The translations under genes and the position numbers were made by a program. Positions 1 to 11,002 of a DNA stretch of 64,000 nucleotides are shown here, in pieces. The notes under the pieces were generated by a model. It searched no databases. It was given only the letters and a program-made list of their open reading frames with translations, and was not told the origin of the DNA. Origin of the DNA: Ditylenchus dipsaci (lineage: Eukaryota; Nematoda; Chromadorea; Rhabditida; Anguinidae); contig SADC01001227.1 in assembly GCA_004194705.1 (NCBI GenBank), forward strand, positions 372,001 through 436,000, in the 5' to 3' direction. Every line of letters starts with the position of its first letter. Positions within the stretch are counted from its first letter, which is position 1.

Positions 1-2803
1 TCTTTGCTTCTGATTTAGTGTACGCCTGGGTCAGTCTCCAGGGTTTACACTAAATTGATAGTCGACTTTAAGATTGGGAATATTTTTTAACACGGGCTTA
101 TAATTAGACACTAAAGCTATGTGATTTTTCACTTTTTTCACTAATGGCCTGTTCACATACTAAGAGTGGGAGTGAGAGTAAGAGGGTGTTCACAATGACA
201 ACTTACTCTCACTCCCACTTTCATTCTCAGTATGTGAACAGGCCATAAAGCTTACTATATCTGTAGGCTTCAAAGAGTTCAGGTTGAAATCAAGTCCATG
301 TAGTCCCTCACATGGTGGCAGTGAAGCTAAAAAAGATGATTAAGTATTTTTGTTGGTCTTTCTTGCAACTCTTAAACTTTAAGAGGCTATTATTTATCAA
401 GAGCATCGTATCTTTGTCTTAAAACATGTAAAGGAATGGCCAACTTTCCCAGGGGAAAATGTCAAATTTTACTCCTTCTTTTCGCCGGTGATAATTTATG
501 TTTAACCGATGTTTTCGAGGAAAATATGTTTTTTTAAATGGCAAAAGATTTAATCATACTAAAAGCTAAAACATTGTTTATCGAAAAAAATCAAAACCCC
601 CCTTCTCGATACAACGACTTCTGTGTTGACTGTGTGATTGTTGGACTGCAATATTAAATTTTTTTAAGTATCGATCGTCGAAAATATTTACTTAAAAAAT
701 CATTTTTAATTCCGCTATAAATTTTGCCTCGTTTTTATCTCAGGTTTTCATTGATTGCTGAAAAGTTAGTATATATGTATATTATTTGCACGCATATTTC
801 TGTTTGATGGAGTGACCATCCTGTTGCTTATAAACCTATCAATCATTCCTTTTAGCAATTCAAATGCCTGTTGCGCATTCTTTTGCAGATCAAAAGGGAA
901 AGTAAATGGTTATCCAAACACTTATGTTCTACATATAAGGCAAAATAAACATTCAGTCAACTGCAGAAATTTGTCTGACTTTTTGTGATTACGGATTTAA
1001 TTTTGTGTTTCGACATACTCTGTATTTTCGAAACCAACAAAGGAAATGAAGGCAGGCTTAAAAATAAGCAAACTTAGCTACTGGCTCAACTAGAGAGAGT
1101 TCAAATTTGATTTTTTTTTAACACAGATAAAAAGTTTCAAAACTTTCAGACTGAACATAAAAGCTTACTGATCACAGGTCTGAAGCTTCTTATAGTGCTG
1201 CCTAGAATCGTTTGACTGTTTGGAGATTCAAAAAGTTGACGCATGAACTTTAGTTGTGGAAGCCTGACATTGCTACCAATGGACGTCAATTTGACTATAA
1301 TAAATTTTGACATTAACTAATAATGTTAGGCTGTCTGAAAACTTTGTGACATGTACAATTTAAAAAAATTCAGTTTGGTTTACAGGGGCTGTTTTTTATG
1401 GCTCGTTCACGGACCGCGACTCATACTGAGGCTTAGACTCAAACTATTTCGGCTGAATGAGCGCCCTTTAGTCTCAGTCTAAGTCTTAGACTAAAGTATT
1501 CACGGAGTGAGACTTAGACAAAGACTTACACGGGAAAGCCACGACCACCCCGTCACGTACCAAAGAACGTTATATATCAAAAGCTAGCTCTCTTTGAGCT
1601 CATTGCGAAACCGTTTGCAAAATATGCTACGCGCTAAATCGCGCCGAGATATCGACTTCTGAAAATTAGAAATTTTTGGTTCAAGACACATTGCAGATTA
1701 GCACCAGTGACTGAAAGGTATGCCGCAGTGGTATAGGTACACGTTCTCTTCTTATGTCGAAGGTTACATGACGGGCTGGTCGTACCTTTCCCTTCTTACA
1801 CAATTTTCTTGTTTATGTGTCTATGTTTTTGACGATTAAAAAACTGCTTAAAAACGTTTCTTCGCATGTTTTCTCGCTCCAGCGACCATCCCTCATATTC
1901 ATCTAACGTTTTCTGAACGTCTTTCTTAAGTTTTAAGAGAGCTCTATGGACACCTTTAGTTTCAGTCTAAATTTTCCTTGTGAAAAAATTAGTTTTGAGA
2001 ATTCGATAATTATTGACAAGGGAACAAATATTTCGATTGAAATTCCGATTTATCGTTAAGTGCTGCAGTACTCTTTTTGCACTAGCGCAGCTCAAGGGCT
2101 ACAAAACTAAGTTATCAGATTTTTTTTTAAATAAATATTGTCAAGATATAGCCATTTTAATAAAACATTTCTGAAAAAAATGTGAAAATTTTGAAAAAAT
2201 GAAGAAAGACTGAATAAAATAAATAAAAATAACCGAATTCTCGAAAATGATTTTTTCACAACGAATTTTTTTTATAAGCTAAAACGTGGGTCTTCATTCG
2301 TAATGGCTCTATCACAATTGTAAGTGTAAATGTAAATGTAAGTGTAAATGTTTTTGTATTGTGAAGACACCTTACATTTACACTACATTTACACTTACAC
2401 TTACACTTACATTTACATTTACACCTTCAATTGTGATAGAGCCATAAGAGGAGATCTTTCAAACAAGCATAAGCTTTCTCAAATGTATTTGGATAAAAAA
2501 TATCTACAGACTAAAAAAATTCTAATTAAAAAATAAGCTTTTTAAAATGTAGTGTATAAAAAAGTGGTTAATGTTCAATTTACTGTAATAAATAAAAGAA
2601 AGATTTAAAAGTTGTTTTTAATTACCTTTTGAATCTGGAACGCTCTTCAAATCCAACAGATTTCCAATAGCTTTCTGCATAGCAGACTTTTCGGCTGTTT
2701 GTTCGGCATTATCCAAATAGCCAGATAAGGGTGTTAAGAACAAAATAAATACAAAAGTAATATATATAGAATAGTGCAGTTTATTTCTTATAAAATCTAT
2801 CAT
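1..2803 (-). CDS. Secreted protein of unknown function, 5' part (3 exons, runs off left edge)
   Basis: Exon 1 is 2803-2626. It starts with ATG and encodes a short basic N-end, then a hydrophobic stretch (YITFVFILFLTPLSG, about residues 14-28) typical of a signal peptide, then a charged segment. The donor is G|GTAATT in phase 1. Exon 2 is 326-256: the acceptor follows a T-rich tract, the phase matches, and it encodes 23 codons including PCEGLHGLDFNLNSL; its donor is GTAAGC. Exon 3 is 49-1: the phase matches and it stays open to the window edge (CKPWRLTQAY...). Phase agreement across three exons is the main support. I recognise no family. The roughly 2.3 kb first intron holds two short hairpin elements. 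It could be a peptide precursor or a small secreted protein; mature cysteine spacing cannot be judged from a partial gene. Confidence 0.55.
145..245. mobile_element. Short hairpin MITE, TGGC-end family, TAA target duplication
   Basis: The ends are inverted repeats (TGGCCTGTTCACATACT and its complement), flanked by TAA at 142-144 and 246-248. The interior is a palindromic run of GAGTGAGAGTGG-like repeats. It lies in the second intron of the secreted-protein gene. A 3-bp TAA/TTA duplication is typical of PIF/Harbinger-type elements; that assignment is inference. Confidence 0.8.
1399..1542. mobile_element. Degenerate TGGC-end MITE
   Basis: The left end reads TGGCTCGTTCACGG and the right end ...GGGAAAGCCA. 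The interior repeats GACTTAGACTAAGTC-like units in both orientations, like the family members at 145, 2304, 7359 and 19919. The target duplication is not clear, so the boundaries are approximate. Confidence 0.4.
2304..2444. mobile_element. TGGC-end MITE with GTAAATGTAAGT repeat interior
   Basis: The ends TGGCTCTATCACAATTG and complement are flanked by TAA (2301-2303 and 2445-2447). The whole interior is a hairpin made from a 6-12 base tandem repeat of the GTAAATGTAAGT type. It sits in the first intron of the secreted-protein gene. Confidence 0.85.
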
Positions 2804-3208
2804 CTTGGCACTACTAAGGTTGGAAGCATCAGTCTAAAATAAAAATTCACAAATTAAAATAAATAAATAAAAAATTGCTCAATTAAACTATATTCTTAGC
2901 ACTCGATTTCACACTAATTTAGCTTGAAAAGTAACCAAAGCAAATTTAAAAAGTGCTTAAGTAAAAATATCGCTGCATGAAAATTATTTAAAAGTACAAA
3001 TTTTATAAATTAAAAGTCTAAATTAACAGTTAAGAAAAATTCTTTGTTGGCCTGTCTTGTACATACTGTCTTGTCCCGAAAATTTCTGACGCTTGATTTA
3101 AAACGGCTATAGCTTTTTTTGTGAAAGCAGAATTTTGAAAAATGTTTTTAATCTTCTTTAAAAAATTACATAGTTTGTTCAGTATTATATATATTATGTA
3201 TAAACATA

Positions 3209-3656
3209 CAGGGTGCCGCAATTTTTTTATCATTTAAAATGGCTCTAACTTTTTTATTACTTAACATTCCAGACAAATTTTTTTGTTATATTCGCCAAAT
3301 TGGGTCATTATGTGCGATATCAAATTTGCATTTAAAAATTTTCATTTTTAAGTTCACTTTAGGCAATTAAGGCAAGCAAGGTTTTTGCGCCGCAGGAAAA
3401 GGCTTTGTACATACATGGGAAACAAGGCAAACTTACAAGGCCGGCGCAACATATTTTAAGTGTCTTAAAACATTTTTCCATGTTTTTGACATGCTGAATA
3501 CGAAAAGCAGGCAAATAGTCACCCCTGGTTTGATCAAAAAAAATTTTTTGATGCCTTGGTCCTCCAAGCTGATTTAATTGCCTAAATTAAACTAAAAAAT
3601 GAAAACTTTTAATTGCAAATTTGGTGTTAAAATGATAAAAAAAATTGGTTACCCTG
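3209..3656. mobile_element. Mariner-type MITE, TA target duplication
   Basis: The inverted ends begin CAGGGTGCCGCAATTTTTT and finish ...AATTGGTTACCCTG, flanked by TA on both sides. The arms (for example around 3310-3375 and 3565-3640) are complementary over most of their length, so the element folds into a long imperfect hairpin. There is no ORF. TA duplication and CAGGGTG-type ends are characteristic of Tc1/mariner non-autonomous elements. Confidence 0.75.
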
Positions 3657-5009
3657 TAATTTTAGCTTGGTCTCTCCTATGGTTAAGGTTCTTGGTTTTG
3701 CATAGCATAGCCCACTTAATATATAGTAAATAAACAAAATATTTGCATGTTAAAAATTGGCAGTATCGAGAGCATTTGTTTCATCAATATGTTCCTTAAA
3801 GAAAGCAGGACTAAAACAAGGCTTAGAAGTAAGGATAATAACAAAAAGAACAAAAGCAACAGATTAATACTAGTAGAAGGAGGCGGAGCATTCAGTTATC
3901 AAAAGTGACCTTTGTGTAACCTCCGATACTTTTGACTGCTGCAACGAAACAATGCTTGAAAATAAATGCTCATTAACATTTTCTACCATGTAATATTAAA
4001 AAGCTTGATAATAAAATGCAACGCAACACTTCTACAGTATTACATATTTTTTTTTAAATTAATAACACCAGTAGATATAGTAATATGTAATGAAATTCTA
4101 GCTATGATAATTCTAAGTGTTTTAGTAGCTGAACAATGTGTAAAATGAGCTACTAATTGCCTTTTTCTTCTTTACCAATGGCATGACTTAGTTTTCTTTG
4201 CCAATAGGGTGGTCAAATGCAGTGTTTGTTTAGCCATTGACTTTGCAAACAAAATTTACAGCGATACCTTAAACATTTACACAGCTCAATTAGTTAAAAA
4301 ATTAAATTAAGACAAATAAATTAAATAGTTTTAAGCAGAAATTACTTTTTTTCTCTGAAATATTCAACGAAATTCTTGCTATCATTACTACTGTTTTAAT
4401 AGCAGGCTAATTAAAAAATTGCTATAAATTTTGGGATAAGACCCAAAAATTTTATGCTTTAGATGAATAAGTCATGAATAACTAACACACAATTTGAAAA
4501 AAATAATGTTGTTGAACTAACTAAAAATGCTCATACCACTAGCCCAACAAAGGGACATATGACCTTGGCAAGTGGTCAGTCAGCGAGTAAATAATCCACA
4601 TAATTATGTTGTGCAAAAACAACAACCATTTTTTGCGCAACAACATTTCCCAGAGTCACTTTTTGCATGGAACAATAACGAGGACCAAAAACATGTAGTT
4701 GGGTGATTGAAAGTAGTGCATTTGCTTGGATTAAACAAGTCTAAGGGAAAATGACCCAGCATGGGTCTGCAAACACTCTTATCAATAGAAAAAAGTGATT
4801 CAAGAATGTTTAGGCAAGATTAATACATATGTTTTACATGGAGAATTAGCTCACGAAAAATGTCTTGTGGTCAAGAGTTTTAAGGGGTGTCAAAAGTATA
4901 AATGGGCTTAATTTGCAGATTCGCTTAACAGCACAACTGCGTTTTGCTGTTATATTATCTGTTTGGAAGGTCAAAAAACAAATTCTCCGTATGAGCAGAA
5001 ATTTTGGCG

Positions 5010-5410
5010 CTACTCGGCTTTACCCCTCCCGAAAACAGCCACTCGGTTTTACCCCTTCCAATAATTTTTAGGCTTAGCCCTTAGACTCATCCCTTAGGCT
5101 TAGGCTCAGGGCCAAGCCATCACTAATTCCAGCTTTTTTTTAAAAAAGAGTATGGTATAGGTAGCCCTAAAAAACTATTGGGAGGGGTCTAACCGATCTG
5201 GTATATATCGCACTGTGGAGTGCAGATTAGAGGCTTGCTATAATAACCATCAGTGAAGTAGCCAGAGAGGGAGCGTAAACCACCCCTCCCCTATCAGATT
5301 TTTTTCAAAGCGGTGTAGGTAAAACGAGCCCGAAGATTTGAAAAACGGTGTAAGTAAAATGGCCAAAAAATGGTCTGGTGCACCCTCACCCCCCGTCAAT
5401 AATTTTGGCT
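5010..5410. repeat. Fold-back repeat family with CGGCTTTACCCCTCCC-like arms
   Basis: Segments reading ctcggctttacccctccc and attgggaggggtctaaccg are inverted copies of one another around 5010-5200. Related motifs (poly-C/poly-G blocks beside ACTATTGGG, CGGTTTTAG, AATAATTTTAGGCTTAG) recur at 8560-8740 and 18020-18190. Boundaries are uncertain, and the superfamily is unknown. Confidence 0.4.
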
Positions 5411-5470
5411 ACGCTTCTGATTCCACCAGGATCCTTTTTTCATTTTTACTTGCTATACAGTTAAACATGG

Positions 5471-5508
5471 ATATGATGGCACCCCTGGAAACCAGGGTGC
5501 CATCATAT
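5471..5508. repeat. Near-perfect 38-base hairpin
   Basis: ATATGATGGCACCCCTGG is followed by AA and then its near complement ACCAGGGTGCCATCATAT. It has an 18-base stem with one offset base and a minimal loop. It is not bounded by a recognisable target duplication. It may be a microhairpin element remnant. Confidence 0.6.
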
Positions 5509-6789
5509 AGGAGGTAAGCTCTGATAATTTTTTTGTCGTACAGCTGAATAATGTTGAAAAAGATGCCGCTATGTTAAAGTTCCATAATGTCCAGATTTTA
5601 ATGTGGCATATATCATACTAATACTGCAGCCAGAGACGTAGCCATAGTTTTTTTATAGGGGGAAGGAAGGATAAATCTCCTCTTGAGGTCATTTTACCTA
5701 CACCATTTTCAACTTCTACACTGTTTTCAATCTGCAATATTTTTTATTCAGAGCGGCTGGAACGTTTTTTGTAAAAGTTGGTAAGGTAAGGTCATTCATA
5801 TTACATTTGACGCTAAACGAGTAAAATAGAACAATTTAAAAAAAATTCAGTTTTTTTTCTGTATTCAATATACAATACTTTTTTTTAAAATTCAGGAGGC
5901 GGCTTAAACCCGGTTACCCCCAACCCGGTCCGAACGGGGTATATTGTAGCTCTAGATCATGAGGTTTAGTAGATTTGGAAAAAATTTTACTCCTTTTTAA
6001 ATCTAAAATTCATTTTAACCAACTCGAAATCATTAGATACAACTTCTATAGATTGCTTAAGAAAACTTACATCTACTAAAAATCTAATTCACAAAAGCCA
6101 TAAAAAGTTGTTTGAAGTAGCCGCTAACAAAGAAACTATTATCAGCTTTTAAAGTTTTTGCAAAGAAACATATTTAAATATTTTTTTATTATTTATTACC
6201 AGCTGGTTATGCAATAATGATAATATTTACAGCAACAGAGTATTTGACTAAAACATTGGTTGGGACTCAAATAAGTATTACTAGATTAGTTGTGATTGGT
6301 GATGAATTGAGACAAGTGTTAAAGTGGACAGCTAGAGGTAACGCAAATGAAAATTGGAAGAAGAGTCCGACTTCATTAAAATAACATTTGTTTAGCAAAA
6401 GCAGAACTACTAGGAGCTAATAAATTTAACAGCACTCACCACTTTTAGCATCAATAACAATCTTTACCATTACTCCAAACAATCAAAGACTTTATTGAGA
6501 GATGAAAAGACCGAAAATCGAGTATTTGTAAGAAGGTCGTCTTTATACGAATAAGTAAAAATAAGTCTTCAAAGAAAACATTTTACGGCGAACATGCAAA
6601 AAAAACATACCTATGCGTAAAACACATTTTTGTAAATCACAGTCAAAGCTCTACATTATCATAAAGTTCAGCCCTATGTAAGTTCACCTGAGGCGGGTCC
6701 CCAAGTTAAGCGGTATTTAGAGATTTGACTGTATTGCAATTTAAAAGTCTAAAATTATTCCAAGTACATAATTTAAAAAAAAATATTAA

Positions 6790-7015
6790 AGGGCCATGCC
6801 GGTGCGTTACACGGAGAAAAGGCCGGAAACAATAGTTTTTTTTCTTTTCGTGCCTTTTCATCTATATTTTTCAAGTTTTCTGGCTATTTTTCAAAAGTAG
6901 TATAAAATCATTTATATTAGATTTGATGTATAACAAATTAAAAATGGAATGATTTAAAAGAATTGATTGTCTCTATAAGAATTTGCGGCCTTAACTTTGT
7001 ACCCCTTCCAAGGAG
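6790..7015. mobile_element. TTAA-flanked MITE, truncated right end
   Basis: It begins at a TTAA (6786-6789) with AGGGCCATGCCGGTGCG and an interior resembling the intact element at 28303-28536 (CACGGAGAAAAGG near the left, CCTTAACTTTGTACC near the right). The expected right TIR ending in TTAA is missing, so the end is approximate. Confidence 0.5.
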
Positions 7016-7358
7016 CAGTGTTTTCCTAAACGCAGCGGCATTTCCGAATTTTAAGTTGACAAGATACACTTCATTACTCAGAAAATGTTCAGCAATTTTT
7101 TTGTTTGCATCTGAAAATTCTTATAAATATTGAACCATCGACTAGTCGAGCCCAACGTTGCTTGACATCGCCATATCCGTCAAATTTGCCGACTTTCAAG
7201 GGCTATATCTATCTGGTCTCAGTTCAAAAGATTTCTGTGATAAAAAAACTATTTCAATTTTTTCAAAAAGTGTCTCCTGCCTATTTAAATTTTGGAAATG
7301 CCGCTGCCTTTAAAAACCATTGTATATCAGTAAGATAAGAAAGAAGACTTATCCTTAA

Positions 7359-7576
7359 TGGCTCTCCCACAATGGATGTCGGAAGTCGGATGTCGGTAGT
7401 GCGATTTTCAAAATTGCTTTTTCTGATCCGACTATCAGAGAGTTATTTTTTCTGGGAAAGAACCTCGAGAATAGATAAAATTACTTTACAGAACGGAAAA
7501 ATGTCGTAAACTCGCAGAGCAGCGGGATCTCAAAGACCTCGACATCCGACTTCCGACATCCATTGTGGGAACCGTA
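7359..7576. mobile_element. TGGC-end MITE with GATGTCGGAAGTCG repeat interior
   Basis: The left end reads TGGCTCTCCCACAATGG, the right end CCATTGTGGGAACCGTA, and TAA follows on each side. The subterminal blocks are GATGTCGGAAGTCGGATGTC on the left and its complement on the right; the middle is unrelated AT-rich sequence. This is the same end family as 2304-2444, with a different internal repeat. Confidence 0.75.
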
Positions 7577-8985
7577 TAAAAAAGGGTGTTATTAATTTTT
7601 GTTGCTCATTCACAAATATATTTTTGATCGAAAAAAAAAAGCGGTCATTTTCTGATAATTGGGCTATATCTGACAAACAGGCACTCTTGGAAGTGACTGC
7701 TAAATTAACAATTATGCTCGTTTATAAGAAAAAGACCGTAATATAGATTTTTTGACAAAATTTATCTATATACTATGCTGACTATATTGACAATCGACTG
7801 TATAGCTACACTACTGTAGTGCTAAAAGACCATTAGCGTAGATGCGAATTTTTTAGGTCAATTACTCGCATGTGGAATATCGCAGGCAGCTTCAAAAACC
7901 AAATAGGCTTGTTTTAAGAAACCGAGAGAAACTTAGAGTGCCACCGTTAAAATGGTTTTTTTTAACTATAGTATTTATTCTAAAAGATGTTTTTCGATCC
8001 TTCAAAAATCAAATATTTTTTAGATCGGTCTCGATACTTCAAGTGCTCAACAAAATTTAAAAATAAAAGGAATTACAGACTAACAATAGAGCACCTCAAA
8101 TTGATTAATAAAGCTGAGCTATACTACCTATGACGAGGCATATGCTTTTGATCATCTTTGTGCTTGATAATTTCCGCTTGAAAATAAATATACTGTAAAT
8201 AAATAAACTAAGATTGCAAAGAGAACACACAAATGCTCCCACTGACCATATTTAAATAAATTATTTATATTGAGCGCAATATTATTGCAATAATTATAGG
8301 AAAAAATCAAGCGTGAAATTCAATGGTTAGTATAACAGTCTGCAAATCGTTAATTGGTTTGAAAGACGAAAAAATTTACGGTACAGTCGAGTTCTGATTC
8401 GTATTTTATTTCTGAACTAGTCTTTTTTCGCATTTTAAGTGTAAGTTTTTGGATTCTGTGTCATCCTAAAATGATGACATATCGTTTCGTAGAAAAATGT
8501 AAAGCTTCACGCACTGAATACTATACTATAAAGGAAAATCAGCGCTAGTGTAATAAAGCCCTCCAAAAATGCTATTGTAATACACCCCACCCAATAATTT
8601 AGGCTCAAACTTTGGCTTAGTCCCGAAGGTTTAGACTCAGGGTCTAGATATTACTAACAAGTGATTTTGTACAACTACTTTTTTTGTAAAAAAATAGTGT
8701 TTTTAGGTAACCCGCAAAAGGATTGGGGAGGGTTCTTAACACTAGCATCAGAAAAGCTCTTATTCATGCGGTCAAACCCTTTTTACTACAAGATAAATTA
8801 CATGCTGGTGCATTTTTTCCACCAAAAGAACAACGTATTTATGTGACAGACGAAAGCATTATCCAAATTTTTATTTCAATCCAAAAAGACAATATTTAGC
8901 AAAAAATTTAAAAATTAAAAAAATATGCTAAAATTCTGTTGATCTCAGTAAGCGTACGCCAGTGGCCGCGTACGGCTTTTTTACA
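7577..8985. other. Gene-free stretch
   Basis: It has AT-rich sequence without supported exons. A degraded member of the poly-C/ATTGGG fold-back repeat lies at 8560-8740 (CCCCACCCAATAATTT near 8583 and GATTGGGGAGGG near 8719). The ORFs at 7872 and 8661 have no recognisable features. Confidence 0.4.
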
Positions 8986-9062
8986 GCCTGGGAAAAAGTG
9001 CGATCCCACGATATCCTCCTTGCAAGTCGGCGCTCTAACCAATTGAGCTATCGGGTCGCCCC
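8986..9062 (-). tRNA. tRNA-like sequence or SINE head (probably not a functional tRNA)
   Basis: On the minus strand the sequence begins GGGGCGACCCGATAGCTC and contains a perfect A-box-type block (TAGCTCAATTGGTTAGAGC), a TTGCAAG anticodon-loop-like block, and a damaged B box (GGGATCGCAC where GGTTCGAAtCC is expected). The anticodon and T arms do not pair well. Running on into the less tRNA-like 8945-8985, it looks like the head of a tRNA-derived SINE. Confidence 0.55.
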
Positions 9063-9117
9063 AGGCTTGTTTCTCATCTTTTATACCTTAATAAAAATTT
9101 TAGGTTGAAGATACGTA

Positions 9118-9692
9118 CAGGGTGGGCCATGTTTGTGTCCGAATTTGTTTTAAACATATCTTTTTTCATTTTTATTTTTTCAAGAAGCTATTTTCTGTTT
9201 GAAAAGGACAGGACAGGCATTTGTGTAGTACCAAACATGATTTATGAAACTTGCAACTTGTTCGCTGAAGAATGGCTGTTGAAAAATATCCAAAGTTCCC
9301 ATACTCACACTAACATTGGACTGGTTGTGAGAACTTTCTTCGATATTCTCTTTGTACTGAAATCGGCCAGCCGTGTATCGCATACCACATGATGGAGACA
9401 ACTCTTCGCTCTATTGAGTATTCCATGACTAATTGCATTCAGGCGTATTGAAGTTCAGACCATTTAAAGATGACACACCGCTCGCAAAGTCTTATGTTAG
9501 TGTGGGTAAGGGAGGTTTGGATATTTTTTAACAGCCATTATTCAGTGAGCAAGCTGCAACTTTTACAATGCATATTGGTACCACACAAATGTCTATCGTG
9601 TCCTTTTTTGAACAAAAAAGATTTTCTTATAAAACTAGAAATGAAAAAGGTTAAGGCTAAAACAAATTGGGACAAAAAGATGGCCCACCCTG
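9118..9692. mobile_element. Mariner-type MITE with CAGGGTGGGCCA ends
   Basis: The ends CAGGGTGGGCCATG... and ...ATGGCCCACCCTG are flanked by TA (9116-9117 and 9693-9694). Long complementary arms cover most of the element (for example GGACAGGCATTTGTGTAGTACC near 9210 against GGTACCACACAAATGTC near 9580). The short ORFs on both strands within it are a by-product of the palindrome. CAGGGTGGGCCA is a typical mariner terminus. Confidence 0.85.
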
Positions 9693-9716
9693 TATACTTA
9701 TTTCCTGTTACATGTA

Positions 9717-9795
9717 GTCTTACCCATAGTCAAGTGGGTTAAGGCGTTGATAAAAACCATAAATACATGACGGTTCGATTCCTCTAGGTAATGGC
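9717..9795 (+). tRNA. tRNA-like sequence, likely pseudogene
   Basis: The A-box-like block TAGTCAAGTGGGTTAAGGC (from 9727) and the B-box-like block GGTTCGATTCC (9772-9782) are spaced as in a tRNA. TTACC and GGTAA at the two ends could pair as part of an acceptor stem. The anticodon arm region (TTGATAAAAACCATAAATAC) does not form a convincing stem, so a functional tRNA is unlikely. Confidence 0.45.
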
Positions 9796-10009
9796 AGTTT
9801 TTAAATCGGCCCGATTTCGGTTCGAAAATCGGGTGTAAAATCGGAACGAAAATCCGTTTCATTTCTGGGAACGGTTTATGCGACCGCGCACAGCTGCTTA
9901 AAAGGCCGCGGGAATTTTGGAAACACCCGGTGCTTTCGAAAGCTATTTTGGGAAGAATTTTTTTTATCAAAACTTTGACAACAAGGATTTTTTGACGCTA
10001 CATGGATAT

Positions 10010-10880
10010 AGCCCCCCCCCCCCCCCCAAATCAACTTTTTTTAAAGTGTTTTAAAACACCCTATATCGACTCAAAATCGCCTCAGGAGTTCAAAAAAGAC
10101 ATTATTTTTGAGTTCTGGTCAATAAAAAATCAAGTTTGGGCACTTTTGAATTTCGACTTTTTACCTGTTTTACCATGTTTTGGTCACTGGAGCTGGGCAA
10201 AAATAGTCTCTGAATGCATTTATGATCAAAAGTCTTCTAATAACCGCCCCGGGGCGGTTATTAGAAGCATGCAATTTTTTCAAAACTTCAAGTGGTTCAA
10301 AACTCGTGTTTTCATTTACTGTTTGAGCTGTGTAAAAAGTGCCTGTTAGATTTTTGAAATCCCTCGCAGGCACTTTTTACACAGCTCGAACATTAAATGA
10401 AAACACGAATTTTGAACCACTTGAAGTTAGGGGGCGCAATTAGAGGGGGGGCGGCAATTAGAGGAATACGGTATGTCTAAGTAAGTGAGTGCGCGCATCC
10501 CCTTCGGGGGCACAGGGGGCTTGGTTGGTTAGAGATGCGCACACCCACATACCTTAGACGCAAATCACTCGAAAGTGACTCTGGATGCATAAAAATGTAT
10601 GCATACCAGAGTTTATTTATGCGGTAGACCCCACTCTACAAAACTATGTTCAACATCTTCTTTTTGTTTAAAAGTTGTCCCTTTTTTGGTTTATTTCCAC
10701 CCCAAATACAGACCTAAATTCCTTTAAAAATGGTCAAAATGAGTGATTTTGGGTGGTCCCAAAACTCAGTTTTTTATTGACCAGAACTCAAAATAATGCC
10801 TTTTTTGAACTCCTGAGGCCAATTCAGGTCGATATAGGGTGTTTGGGAACATTTTAAAATGAACTTTATTTCATGGAGAT
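10010..10880. mobile_element. Large fold-back element, copy 1 (second copy at 46424-47130)
   Basis: The left arm starts at a poly-C run and reads CACCCTATATCGACTC..., and the right arm ends with its complement (GGTCGATATAGGGTG near 10830). Both contain CTCAGGAGTTCAAAAAAG / CTTTTTTGAACTCCTGAG. The centre carries a GC-rich block (GCGCGCATCCCCTTCGGGGG), also present in copy 2. A second element has inserted into the left arm at about 10232-10474. The short ORFs are palindrome artefacts. Confidence 0.75.
10232..10474. mobile_element. Nested MITE of the ACCGTATTTCCTC family, itself containing hairpins
   Basis: Comparison with the copy at 46424-47130 shows that sequence between about 10232 and 10474 is an insertion. 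It starts with a 34-base perfect palindrome centred at 10250/10251 (left arm CTTCTAATAACCGCCCC) and ends GGCAATTAGAGGAATACGGT, the shared terminus of this family. A further hairpin with arms of about 55-60 bases occupies 10281-10427. Confidence 0.7.
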
Positions 10881-11002
10881 ATATAATGCTCGCATAAAGA
10901 AATTTTGGTATAATTTTTTTTCGATCAGGTAAAAAGTGCTATAAAGTGTTTTTAATCGTTCGACAGTCATTTTCAATATTTTTTCAGGAAATGGCATTTT
11001 TA

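Larger units (their letters stand above)
3657..6785. other. Gene-free stretch with degenerate repeats
   Basis: I see no exon with convincing splice sites and protein-like content here. It holds AT-rich sequence, a fold-back segment around 5010-5410 with repeated motifs such as CGGTTTTACCCC, and a small hairpin at 5471-5508. Short ORFs at 3966 and 4865 have no supporting features. Confidence 0.4.

Noticed and set aside
2348..2536. ORF MFLYCEDTLHLHYIY...
   Set aside because: The TYTYTYIYIY stretch is the translated GTAAATGTAAGT repeat of a MITE.
8986..9062. Functional tRNA gene
   Set aside because: The A box is perfect but the B box and the anticodon and T stems are broken, so it is annotated only as tRNA-like.
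9105..9970. Clustered ORFs of 73-95 residues
   Set aside because: They fall within or across the mariner MITE 9118-9692 and adjacent repeat sequence; translations have no protein-like features.
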